Of a stretch of DNA of 64,000 nt, positions 7,598 to 15,715 are shown one piece after another. Origin of the DNA: VXNE01 sp965261535 (GTDB lineage Bacteria; Pseudomonadota; Gammaproteobacteria; Pseudomonadales; Azotimanducaceae). Made by a program: the position numbers and the translations under genes. The stretch spans positions 3,658,001 to 3,722,000 of the forward strand of contig OZ253469.1 of the NCBI GenBank assembly GCA_965261535.1. The letters run 5' to 3'. Each line of letters opens with the position of its first letter. Position 1 is the first letter of the stretch. The notes below the pieces were generated by a model. That model searched no databases. It was not told where the DNA came from and was given only the letters and a program-made list of their open reading frames with translations.

Positions 7598-9394
7598 ATG
7601 TCCGACCGAGCGGTCTCGTTTGCCGAGGTCTCCCTTTTCGTATGGAGTTACTGGCGGCGACAACCGGCGAAGTTCGCCCTGATCGTTGGCGGCGTAGCCT
7701 TGAGCGTTCTGTTCGAAGTGCAGATTCCCGACCGGTCCGCGGAGCTGGTGACGGCGGTGTTGCATATCGGCGACGGTCGGTCCGCCCTGGCGCAAGCGTG
7801 GACCGCCGCTTTCTGGCTGCTCGGAATCCTGGCCCTCGTGTCCCTGGTGCAGCAGGTCTATTTCCGCGTGTGGATGTATTTCGCGGCCGAAGTCATGCAG
7901 GCGATGGTGATGGATGGTTTTCGCGCGCTGCAGCGGTTCAGCGCGGACTGGCACGCGAACGCCTTCGCGGGGGCCACGGTGCGCAAGGTCACCCGCGGCA
8001 TGTGGGCCTACGACAACTTCGCCGACGTGACGGTGGTCCAACTCGGCCCGGCGTTGATCCTGCTCGTAGCGTTGTCGGTGTCGATGTTCCTGCGTGAGCC
8101 GATCATGGGCCTTTACTTCGCGACTTCCGTAACCATGTTCGTCGCTGTCAGCGTCTGGATGTCGCTGACTTGGGTGGCGCCCGCGAACCGGCTTTCCAAC
8201 GACGCGGACACGAGAATGGGGGGTGTGCTGGCGGACTCGATCACCTGCAATTCGGTGGTCAAGACGTTTGGCGCCGAAACGCGCGAAGACCGCTTGCTGC
8301 ACGATGTGTCCTCGCATTGGCAGCGTCGCGCCTGCGCCGGCTGGACGCGCAGTATGGATCCCGTCGCCGTGCAGTCGGTGCTCATCATCGCGATGCTCGG
8401 CGGGTTGTTGGCGATCGCCCTGAGCCGCGCCGCCGACAGCGCCTCCGCGCTTGGCGATATCGTTTACGTCATGACCGCGTATTTCATCGTCAATGGGTAC
8501 CTGCGCGAAATCGGCTGGGAAGTGCGCACGTTGCAGCGGGCCGTGAACGAGTTGGACGATCTGGTAGGAATCTCGAAGACACCGCCGCAGGTGGCGAACC
8601 GGCCGGGAGCCCCGGACTTCCAGTCTGGCGCCGGGGAGATTCATTTTCGCGACGTTCGCTTTACCTACGCCAATCAGGGGGCGGCGATCTTTGACAGTTT
8701 CTCTGTAGAAATCGCTGCGGGAGAGAAGGTCGCCCTGGTCGGAGAGTCTGGCTCGGGCAAGAGCACGTTCCTGAAGCTGTTGCAGCGCTTCTACGATGTC
8801 GAAGAGGGTCGAATCGTCGTCGATGGCCAGGACATCGCGGCGGCCACGCAGGAGAGCTTGCGCCGGTCCATTGCCCTGGTGCCGCAGGAGCCGATTCTGT
8901 TTCACCGCTCGCTGGCGGAGAACATTGCGTACGGCCGGCCGGAAGCGTCCATTGACGAAGTGATCGCTGCGTCCAGCAACGCCCACGCCCACGACTTTAT
9001 TCGTCGATTGTCGTCGGGATACGACACCCTCGTCGGGGAAAGGGGAATAAAACTCTCCGGCGGCGAGCGACAGCGCGTGGCGATCGCGCGCGCCATCCTC
9101 GCCGATGCGCCGATTCTGATCCTCGACGAGGCGACATCGAGTCTCGACTCCATCACCGAATACCTGATCCAGGATGCGGTGGCCAACCTGCTGCGAGGAC
9201 GTACCGCTATTGTCGTCGCCCACCGTCTATCGACAGTCCGGGGCGTGGATGGGATCCTGGTCTTCGATAGCGGTCGGATCGCGGAAGAGGGGAGTCACGC
9301 GGAACTGATGGCGCGGCCCGGAGGCCTATACCGCCGACTGTTCGACATGCAGTCGCTCGGATTTGTCGATGGCGCGGCGGCGAAGCTCGCCTAA
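7598..9394 (+). CDS. ABC exporter, fused permease and ATPase
   Basis: This 598-residue half-transporter has an N-terminal six-helix export domain (about residues 1-320) and a C-terminal nucleotide-binding domain. The latter shows Walker A GESGSGKST (about 381), Q-loop LVPQEP, signature LSGGERQRVAIARA (about 485), Walker B ILILDEATSSLD (about 506) and the switch AHRLSTV. All catalytic residues are intact. It works as a homodimer or with another half-transporter; lipid, drug or peptide export cannot be separated from sequence. It is transcribed opposite to the flanking genes and stands between the halves of the PspA/polyamine cluster. GAGAGGG lies upstream of the ATG. Confidence 0.93.
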   Translation: MSDRAVSFAEVSLFVWSYWRRQPAKFALIVGGVALSVLFEVQIPDRSAELVTAVLHIGDGRSALAQAWTAAFWLLGILALVSLVQQVYFRVWMYFAAEVMQAMVMDGFRALQRFSADWHANAFAGATVRKVTRGMWAYDNFADVTVVQLGPALILLVALSVSMFLREPIMGLYFATSVTMFVAVSVWMSLTWVAPANRLSNDADTRMGGVLADSITCNSVVKTFGAETREDRLLHDVSSHWQRRACAGWTRSMDPVAVQSVLIIAMLGGLLAIALSRAADSASALGDIVYVMTAYFIVNGYLREIGWEVRTLQRAVNELDDLVGISKTPPQVANRPGAPDFQSGAGEIHFRDVRFTYANQGAAIFDSFSVEIAAGEKVALVGESGSGKSTFLKLLQRFYDVEEGRIVVDGQDIAAATQESLRRSIALVPQEPILFHRSLAENIAYGRPEASIDEVIAASSNAHAHDFIRRLSSGYDTLVGERGIKLSGGERQRVAIARAILADAPILILDEATSSLDSITEYLIQDAVANLLRGRTAIVVAHRLSTVRGVDGILVFDSGRIAEEGSHAELMARPGGLYRRLFDMQSLGFVDGAAAKLA

Positions 9395-9527
9395 GGCGGC
9401 CGCCGAAACGGTGGGTCGCGGTGGATTGCCAAATGCCGAGATTTGAAACTGAGATAGGGCTGCGGCACGACTTCCATCAACCGTTCGGCGGCCATCGAGC
9501 GAATCAGCCTACACATTGGGCGGGCAT

Positions 9528-9965
9528 CTAACGCGCCGTAATGGACTGCGTTCTCAACCCTAGCCTGTCACCTTTCGCCACTCTTTGGTACATACCCAAA
9601 TCGCTAATCTCCCTAGCGACAAAGTCGACGAGGTTCCTATCTGCCTCTCGCCCGGGCCGAAGTTCGAAGCTTGCGAGAAGCGCCAACAACTCCGTCCTAG
9701 AGACCTTCCTGTCATTGAGATAAGACTTGAGATCGTCGCGTTGCATCTTCAACAAATCATCCATGGTTTTGTCAATACGGGTGACGTCTTTGTTCACGAG
9801 ATCGACTATGATCTCTCTCCGTCTTGTTTTCCTGGGGACCGACACACCGCGACGGGTGGCCATGTCGTTTAGCTCCGAGACTGTGAGATTGCTCGCTTCC
9901 ATGCCAGCTATCGCCCCATCTCGTCCAAGCCACTCCACCAACTTTTCGACACTAACCTCTCTCAT
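9528..9965 (-). CDS. SAP/Rho-N-like small protein paired with ParA
   Basis: A 145-residue charged helical protein. Its early segment LTVSELNDMATRRGVSVPRK followed by TRRREIIVDLV resembles SAP or Rho-N helix-extended-helix DNA-binding motifs. The rest (KTMDDLLKMQRDDLKSYL and later) is helical. Its ATG overlaps the parA stop codon in ATGA, and GGAGA sits eight bases upstream, so it is the second gene of a pair. In that position a centromere-binding or ParA-adaptor protein is expected (inference). The pair is more AT-rich than its surroundings, which suggests acquisition. Confidence 0.7.
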   Translation of the reverse strand: MREVSVEKLVEWLGRDGAIAGMEASNLTVSELNDMATRRGVSVPRKTRRREIIVDLVNKDVTRIDKTMDDLLKMQRDDLKSYLNDRKVSRTELLALLASFELRPGREADRNLVDFVAREISDLGMYQRVAKGDRLGLRTQSITAR

Positions 9966-10846
9966 GGACATTTCTCCAGAAACTCGAGTGTGAGTTGACG
10001 AAACTGGTTTGCTTGCCTATCGGCGTTGCTACCGCCAACCTCATAGACAGGGCAACGATCCAGCAATGCTCTCCGCAGGCCATCCCCTTCGGTGATGTAG
10101 TTGTCAAATACGCCGCCAGCCCTTGCCATTCGATCGCGCTCCAAGTTCTCGCTCCATTTCAGACTGCCGCCCCATTCTCTTGCCTACATTCCTATCGAAC
10201 CAGAAAAAATCGTGTCCGAGTACTGAAGCTCTCCATCTAGGCTAATTTTGATTAGACTCACATCCGCGTTGACATTACTTATTTCGCCAATAATCGTGGC
10301 AACACCAATAGAAGATTGACGATCAAACACCACCGGGGAAACGCAAAAATCGCACGCGTACACTATAGAACGCACAATCCCAGAGATTTCAGGATGGCTG
10401 TCTATCAATATGTAGTCGTATTGCCGCTTAAGGGGATCAAAGACGTAGTCCATGACCTGCAAATGTTTGAGAAGCAGAATGTTATTCTGCCTGATGTTTT
10501 GTGTGCTTGGCAGTTTATCTTCCGTCACAGATGAAAGGCGCGGGTCAGAAACGACGACGTCAATACAGTCTCGCCATTTCCGGATATCGACCTCTGGCGA
10601 ACGAGAACCCGCGCTGTATAGTTCCTGAAACTTGTGAAAAAGAGTCGCCCCGGGCATTTCGCCAGATCTAAATGTCTCGATCAAATCGGGGAAAAACCGA
10701 CCCGTAATACCGCCTCTCTGATAGTCTGCATCGACGACGAGAACACGTTTGGCATGGAACCGCGCAAGCGCGACTGCGATGTGATAAGACGCAGTGGTCT
10801 TGCCAGTACGACCCTTTTCACTAATAAATCCGACTACTGTTGCCAT
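9962..10846 (-). pseudogene. ParA-like ATPase with an in-frame amber codon
   Basis: The N-terminal frame (10184-10846) has a deviant Walker A, KGRTGKTT, then VLVVDADYQRGG, a Walker B-like YDYILIDSHPE and FDRQSSIGVATI. All are ParA/MinD-type features. It stops at TAG (10184-10186). The same frame continues uninterrupted after that codon to 9962, encoding the expected ParA C-terminus: ARAGGVFDNY, then PVYEVGGSNADRQANQFRQL. Without the TAG it would be one protein of about 295 residues. A single nonsense change is the simplest explanation; readthrough or sequencing error are alternatives. The start chosen is the ATG at 10846, with a TTG five codons upstream. The region is AT-rich. Confidence 0.82.
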
Positions 10847-11129
10847 GTCATTTGGTCTCAACGTCGCCGAAAGAATCGATACCGCTAGCGGACCCGGTGT
10901 AGGCGCGGCGCGCTAATTGTGCGATGGTTCAACGGAGGGTGGTCGATGGCGCACCCGCATACTATGCAGACCCTGCCTCCATGGATTGCGTGAGAGTGGA
11001 TGATGCCCCCTTGATCGGCACTTGGCAAATCGGAGGTGTGTCGGTCTGTGTCCCGCTGGGAGGGTACGGTTATTAGCCCGCCCAGCATGCGGTCGGTCTG
11101 CCGCCTAGCTCGGTAATTCCGACAGCCTG

Positions 11130-12851
11130 CTACCGCATTGGGTTCCCCACGCGGTCGGCGAAGAAGACGCCGCGATATTCCTGCCACGCCTGCTGGTGGT
11201 AGCCATATACGGTGTGGCTGCCGAGCCGGTTGACGCTGATGTCAGCGAGATCGCGGTAGTAGTCGTGCGGAAAGGCGAAAGCGGCCGTGATCAGTTCGCG
11301 GTCGAGCCAACCGTCCGGCGTGGGACTCGCTGGGACCTGGGCGATGCGCTCCGAGGCGGGTTTGCCGCGCAGTGTGCCTAGGGTCCATCCCCACTCCCCG
11401 AAACTCGGCACGTTGGCGTGAAATTGCTCAGTTTGAAAACCGACGTGCGAGACTGTCCTGCCGATCGAGAGAAAGGCGTCCTTGGCGTGAAACGGTGATG
11501 TCGACTGGATGGCGAGCGCACCGTCGGGCGACAGCAACTGGCTGATTCGGGCATAGAAGTAGTCGCTGTAGAGCCGGTTCAGGTCCGGGTGGTTCGGGTC
11601 CGGCAAGTCGGCCACCACCACGTCGAAGCTCTCGCCTTCGGCGGCGAGACGCTCGACTTCGATGAATGCGTCGGCTTCGACGACGGCGACGCGCGGGTCG
11701 GCGAACGCGTTTTCGTTCAGTTCGACCAGAGCTCGGCTCAGCCATGCGGGCGCGTCGGGGTCTTTGCCGGAAAACAGTCCCACTAGCTCGGAATCTATAT
11801 CGATGAGCGTGACGGACTCCGGATTCCACCGGAGCAGGTCCCGAAGCGCCAGGCCGTCGCCGCCGCCGAGTATCAACAGACGCTGACGCCGGTAAGCTGC
11901 CAGCATCGCGGGCGAGGTGAGGTAGGCGTGATAGACGCGTTCATCGTTCGAAGCGAACTGCAGTCGGCCGTTGAGGTACAGGCTGAGAACGTCTGGTTTG
12001 CCCCGGGCTACATGCCGCTTGGTGATCACGGCGTTCTGGTAGGGCGTTTGCAACCGGTAGACGACGCGATCCTGAAACAGCGTGTCGCCGAGACGCGCCG
12101 TCCATTGTGTTCCGAACACCGCCATTACGCCGAGCAGGGCGGCGAGGCCGGCGTGTCCAATCCATAACCGCGCGGACGGGCGGAGGTGGTGCCGGTACAG
12201 CAAGAGAAATGCGACGCCCACGAGCGTATTGACGGCGGCGGTGCCCACCGCCGCGTAGATGACCGGAATCTTCAGACAGACTGCCACCCACACCGCCGCG
12301 CCGATGCCGGCCCCGATGTAGTCCGCCCCGTACATGGCGCCCAGGTTGTGTTCCAGGCGCCGTTGGTGGATGTGCTCGCGCACGCGCGCAATGAGCGGTA
12401 TCTCCATGCCTATCAGGAACCCGATGGCGAATCCGACCACGAACGGGAGTACGCGGGCTGACGCGAGCAACGTTGCCGCCAGGCCGCCGTCGAGAACGAT
12501 GGCGGCGTCGAGGTTGTAGATCGCGCGCAGCCACTCCGGGAGGGAGTACGCGAGCGCCACGGCGCCGGACAGCAGCAGAACGGATGTACCGCCGAGGATG
12601 CCTATCCCCAGTTCGAGCCAGGCGAACCCTCGGTAAATGGAAGAGATCCATCGCGCCGCCAGGGCGCCGCATCCCATGGCGACGATCATGAGTCCGATCA
12701 TCGCGTACACCGTCGGCTCGACGGCGCCCAGAATGCGCCCGGCGTAGTGCGCCAGGAGGTATTCGTAGACCATGCCGCAGGCGGCGACCAGTCCGATCGC
12801 GCCGATCAGCGCGGTATCGTGGCGGCGAACGCGTGCCGTGTCGTTAGCCAT
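11130..12851 (-). CDS. Membrane-anchored aminopropyltransferase (spermidine synthase-like)
   Basis: This 573-residue protein fuses about seven transmembrane helices (residues ~12-240, e.g. VYAMIGLMIVAMGCGALAAR) to a cytosolic aminopropyltransferase domain. The domain shows the decarboxylated-SAM loop LLILGGGDGLALRDLL, the acidic strand VTLIDIDSEL and the catalytic-loop equivalent VVADLPDPNHPDLNRLYS. Such fused SpeE homologues are known next to PspA, DUF350 and channel genes. With SpeD encoded upstream on the same strand, it probably makes a polyamine or modifies an amine at the membrane. The acceptor is unknown. It follows the DUF350 gene by 98 bp. Confidence 0.88.
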   Translation of the reverse strand: MANDTARVRRHDTALIGAIGLVAACGMVYEYLLAHYAGRILGAVEPTVYAMIGLMIVAMGCGALAARWISSIYRGFAWLELGIGILGGTSVLLLSGAVALAYSLPEWLRAIYNLDAAIVLDGGLAATLLASARVLPFVVGFAIGFLIGMEIPLIARVREHIHQRRLEHNLGAMYGADYIGAGIGAAVWVAVCLKIPVIYAAVGTAAVNTLVGVAFLLLYRHHLRPSARLWIGHAGLAALLGVMAVFGTQWTARLGDTLFQDRVVYRLQTPYQNAVITKRHVARGKPDVLSLYLNGRLQFASNDERVYHAYLTSPAMLAAYRRQRLLILGGGDGLALRDLLRWNPESVTLIDIDSELVGLFSGKDPDAPAWLSRALVELNENAFADPRVAVVEADAFIEVERLAAEGESFDVVVADLPDPNHPDLNRLYSDYFYARISQLLSPDGALAIQSTSPFHAKDAFLSIGRTVSHVGFQTEQFHANVPSFGEWGWTLGTLRGKPASERIAQVPASPTPDGWLDRELITAAFAFPHDYYRDLADISVNRLGSHTVYGYHQQAWQEYRGVFFADRVGNPMR

Positions 12852-12949
12852 TGATGTCGGCCCAGGCGAGATCCTTCAATGCCTGTGCAGCGCGTGCTAC
12901 GAGGATCTGCCGGACAGTCTTGCCGAAGCTGGTTCGGCTATCTCAGGTT

Positions 12950-13846
12950 TCAGCCGATGACCGCATGCATCACCAGGCCGACGCCGATAAAAACTGCCGC
13001 CTCAATGAAGGCGACACCGACGTTCCCCTGGACATCCACTTCCTCGACGACATCGATGCCGTGCAGGACCGCGCGTTGCGCCAACATCGATAGCAGCAGC
13101 AACACGATGGCGAGGATGATCGCCAGACCGAGCAGGGCGGCGTAAACAACGACCATCCCCGCGTCGGGCGGCACTGCGTAGGCGGTCATTCCGCCCGCCG
13201 AGGACACCGCCAGCGCCGTGCCGATCAGATGTCCGGCGTAGCGGACGCCAAGCGCTGCATTGCCACCGTCAATCGCCGCCTGCCACTTGGCCCCTTCATT
13301 GCGCTTTGCGTAGATGAGCGCACGCATCCGCGTTACCGCAAGCAGGACGAGCTGCGCCAGCAGGAACACGATGACGACCGCCGCCACCGCAGTGACGAGA
13401 TCGCCCTCGGAATAGTTGATCGCGGCGTTCACGAGGATGCCGATGGCTATCAGGTTCGCGGCCTGGGCCGTGCCAGCGGCGACATTGCCGTCGTTGATCG
13501 CCTGCTTCAGGGAGAATTCGTTGAAGACCACCCAATCGTTGATGAGCATGCCCGCTTTTAGCAGTATCAGGCCAACCACTGCGTATAGCGCGACTACGCC
13601 GAGTTCCCGGGCGAAATCGACGGCGGGGTCGCCAGCGGTCGCGGCGGCCAGCACGAGGGCCACGGCGCCGGCGCCGCCCGCCAGGGTCAAGCCGAAGGCG
13701 AGGTTGTCCTTTTCAGCGAGTTCGTTCTGTGAATCGACGCCGAACAGCAGTCCGGACAAGTACCGCAGGGCGCATATCGCCGCGACAGCAACCGCAAGGT
13801 CCAGCACGACGATGGCCCAGATCCAGATGCTCAGCGAATCGAACAT
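12950..13846 (-). CDS. DUF350 family integral membrane protein (YjfL-like, duplicated)
   Basis: The 298-residue protein has about eight hydrophobic helices arranged as two DUF350-like halves. Each half contains an Asp/Glu and Asn/Gly-rich segment: INDWVVFNEFSLKQAINDGN, then NVAAGTAQAANLIAIGI in the first, and KWQAAIDGGNAALGVRYAGH in the second. E. coli YjfL is a single DUF350 unit, so this is the duplicated form. Function is unknown; the family recurs with PspA/YjfI and polyamine genes. It starts 12 bp after the lipoprotein gene and belongs to the speD operon. Confidence 0.87.
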   Translation of the reverse strand: MFDSLSIWIWAIVVLDLAVAVAAICALRYLSGLLFGVDSQNELAEKDNLAFGLTLAGGAGAVALVLAAATAGDPAVDFARELGVVALYAVVGLILLKAGMLINDWVVFNEFSLKQAINDGNVAAGTAQAANLIAIGILVNAAINYSEGDLVTAVAAVVIVFLLAQLVLLAVTRMRALIYAKRNEGAKWQAAIDGGNAALGVRYAGHLIGTALAVSSAGGMTAYAVPPDAGMVVVYAALLGLAIILAIVLLLLSMLAQRAVLHGIDVVEEVDVQGNVGVAFIEAAVFIGVGLVMHAVIG

Positions 13847-13858
13847 GGGTTGACCTCC

Positions 13859-14809
13859 CTATTTCCCTCTGATTGGACCACGCGACCCCCCGCCGAATCC
13901 GCGCATGGAGGAAGCGCCGCCTTGTCGACTGGCAAATGCTTTCTGGCTGACGACCCGAGAGGAAGCGCCTTGGCGTTGCCGCGCGTACGGGCTGCGAAAC
14001 GTCCTGCCTTCCGAACTGAATTTGCGCCTGGCGCTGGAGTCGACCTGCGTTTGCCGACGACGGTCGGAGGGCGATGTGTAGTTGTCGCGTCCCCAGTCGT
14101 GGTAGTAGCTGTAGTCGCGCCGGCCGGACCAACCGCCGTAGCCGATCCGGCGGCCTCCCATAAGGTTGCTGATCAGAGCGTATTGCCCGTACCAGACCCA
14201 GAACGAACTACCACCCGAATCGGCGCGCCAGGAACCATAGTGGGGATTGCCCACCAGTTGACTGCCTGGTCCCTGAGAGTCTGCGGCGTTGGCACTGCGC
14301 GAGGCGCTGGCGCTGATGGAATCGACACGGGGCAACTTGCCGTCGGACATGTCGGCGAGGGCGTTGAGCGGGTCGCTCAGGGCGCGGCTGTATTCCGCCG
14401 GATCGGCCGCTGCGCGCAGCGACGCGTATTCCGCGAGGATGGGCTCGTAGGCCTTGGCGGGCGCGTCGGGCGGCGGGAATGCGGTGCGGTTGTCTTTAAG
14501 CCGTTTGCGCAATCCCTGGTACAACCTGCCGTCGGAGGTTCCTTCGCGCCGGAGGACGTCGGCAAGCTGTTTCAGCTCCGGCTTGGCTCGGGTGATTGCG
14601 TCGGCGTAGCCCAGGATCAAAGCCGCATTGGGGACACGTTTTCGCGCGAGACCCTCGCGCAGCCCCAACAGCATGGAGTTGACTTCGTCGTGTGCGCGTA
14701 CCGCTTGGGCGCGCGCTGCCGCGCCGCTGTCGCATCCCGCGAGCGCCAGCGAGACGGCGAAGAGCGTGCCAGCGAGCAAGACAGAGGAGATTCTCCGGGC
14801 GGGTTTCAC
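13859..14809 (-). CDS. Lipoprotein of the SpeD/DUF350 operon
   Basis: The 316-residue protein begins with a lipoprotein signal ending in the lipobox LALAGC (Cys at about 25). A helical domain follows (to ~residue 130), then NPHYGSWRADSGGSSFWVWY, a Tyr/Trp-rich hydrophobic stretch. The last ~90 residues are low-complexity, rich in Gly, Arg, Ser and Tyr (for example GGRRIGYGGWSGRRDYSYYH). Its ATG overlaps the speD stop in ATGA. I do not recognise a characterised family. Location in the outer leaflet of the inner membrane or in the outer membrane is likely; Asp at +2 relative to Cys favours inner-membrane retention. Confidence 0.82.
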   Translation of the reverse strand: MKPARRISSVLLAGTLFAVSLALAGCDSGAAARAQAVRAHDEVNSMLLGLREGLARKRVPNAALILGYADAITRAKPELKQLADVLRREGTSDGRLYQGLRKRLKDNRTAFPPPDAPAKAYEPILAEYASLRAAADPAEYSRALSDPLNALADMSDGKLPRVDSISASASRSANAADSQGPGSQLVGNPHYGSWRADSGGSSFWVWYGQYALISNLMGGRRIGYGGWSGRRDYSYYHDWGRDNYTSPSDRRRQTQVDSSARRKFSSEGRTFRSPYARQRQGASSRVVSQKAFASRQGGASSMRGFGGGSRGPIRGK

Positions 14810-15228
14810 TTTTCCCTGTCCTCTCTATGTCCTGAGCCACGAGCCGTTGTCGAGCGGTTTGCGACCGACGCAGTTTCCAGCACCGGTCGGTCCAGGGCGC
14901 GAACGCTCAACCGCGAATCTGGCGCTGCTTCAGCGATCACGTCTGCTGCCCTGTCCGCATCGCAGGTCCCGCACATGAATACATCGAATGCCGCGTACGA
15001 CCGTTCCGGCCAAGTGTGAACGGTAATGTGGGATTCGGCTAGCAGCGCGACGCCGGTCACGCCCCCATTTTCTCCGAATCCGTGCATATGACAGGACAGG
15101 ACGTTTGCGCCCCCTGCCCGAGCGGCTCGACGCAACAAGGACTTGAGCGCCTGGGCATCCAGTTGCGCGTGACCGCCGAAAGACTCGATCAGGATGTGGC
15201 GGCCGCCGGTGCTCTTCGACAAAGACAT
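14806..15228 (-). CDS. speD: S-adenosylmethionine decarboxylase proenzyme
   Basis: This class 1b SpeD of 140 residues contains the self-cleavage site LLAESHITVHTWPE, where Ser66 becomes the pyruvoyl group and His71 and Cys86 (in VFMCGTC) are the expected processing residues. It supplies decarboxylated SAM, the aminopropyl donor for the SpeE-like protein encoded three genes downstream. The ATG at 15228 fits the family start MSLSKSTGGRHILIE; an upstream in-frame start adds only low-complexity residues. The C-terminal ~25 residues are polar and variable. It is the first gene of the operon. Confidence 0.94.
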   Translation of the reverse strand: MSLSKSTGGRHILIESFGGHAQLDAQALKSLLRRAARAGGANVLSCHMHGFGENGGVTGVALLAESHITVHTWPERSYAAFDVFMCGTCDADRAADVIAEAAPDSRLSVRALDRPVLETASVANRSTTARGSGHREDREK

Positions 15229-15381
15229 AATATGCCATCCTATGGCCAAGGCCCCTGTTGCGCAATGGGGCGACATCCTGCGGCGTCGCGCGGCTTTGCG
15301 ATCACGCTGGGAACACGGGCGAGGCCTTGTTTCGGACGGTATTGTAGTCTCTTGCCTCGTTGAAGTTGTGGTGCGTCGTCC

Positions 15382-15660
15382 ATGGGCTCCGCGAGAACCG
15401 TGCGAGGGTCGGTTTCAGGCCGCGTGCAGGGGGTTGCCTATCGGATATCGCTCTTGCGAGAAGCCACGGCCCTGGGTCTTGGCGGATGGGTGCGGAACAG
15501 TCCCGATGGGCGCGTCCTGTTTCTGGCAAGCGGTGCGCCGGAATCGGTCGGCGCACTGCTCGATTGGGCGCGGCGCGGTCCGGCCCTCGCTCGCGTCGAT
15601 GCGCTGGATGTGGAAGACGTGGACGAGCCGCCGCCTGCCACCTTCGAAGTTCGGTCTTAG
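15382..15660 (+). CDS. acyP: Acylphosphatase
   Basis: A 92-residue acylphosphatase fold. GRVQGVAYR carries the phosphate-binding loop and catalytic Arg, and GGWVRNSPDGRV carries the catalytic Asn. It hydrolyses carboxyl-phosphate bonds of small acyl phosphates in the cytosol. The length is standard. The gene is divergent from speD and convergent with the P450 gene, so it is probably a single transcription unit. Confidence 0.93.
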   Translation: MGSARTVRGSVSGRVQGVAYRISLLREATALGLGGWVRNSPDGRVLFLASGAPESVGALLDWARRGPALARVDALDVEDVDEPPPATFEVRS

Positions 15661-15715
15661 CACGGGTTAGTGCCGCGGAAACCGTTCTCGCCGCGAGTTC
15701 GGCAGGTCCGACGGG

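Noticed and set aside
7400..9223. Long minus-strand open frame upstream of the antitoxin
   Set aside because: It is antisense to the ABC exporter, has His/Arg-rich low-complexity composition and no family features; only its last 89 codons are a real gene.
10184..10186. Pyrrolysine or other recoding at the ParA amber codon
   Set aside because: ParA has no known use of it and no pyl genes or structured recoding element were seen; nonsense mutation is simpler.
10885..11187. 100-codon minus-strand frame between parA and the aminopropyltransferase
   Set aside because: It overlaps the 3' end of the aminopropyltransferase gene, is Arg-rich, and matches no family.
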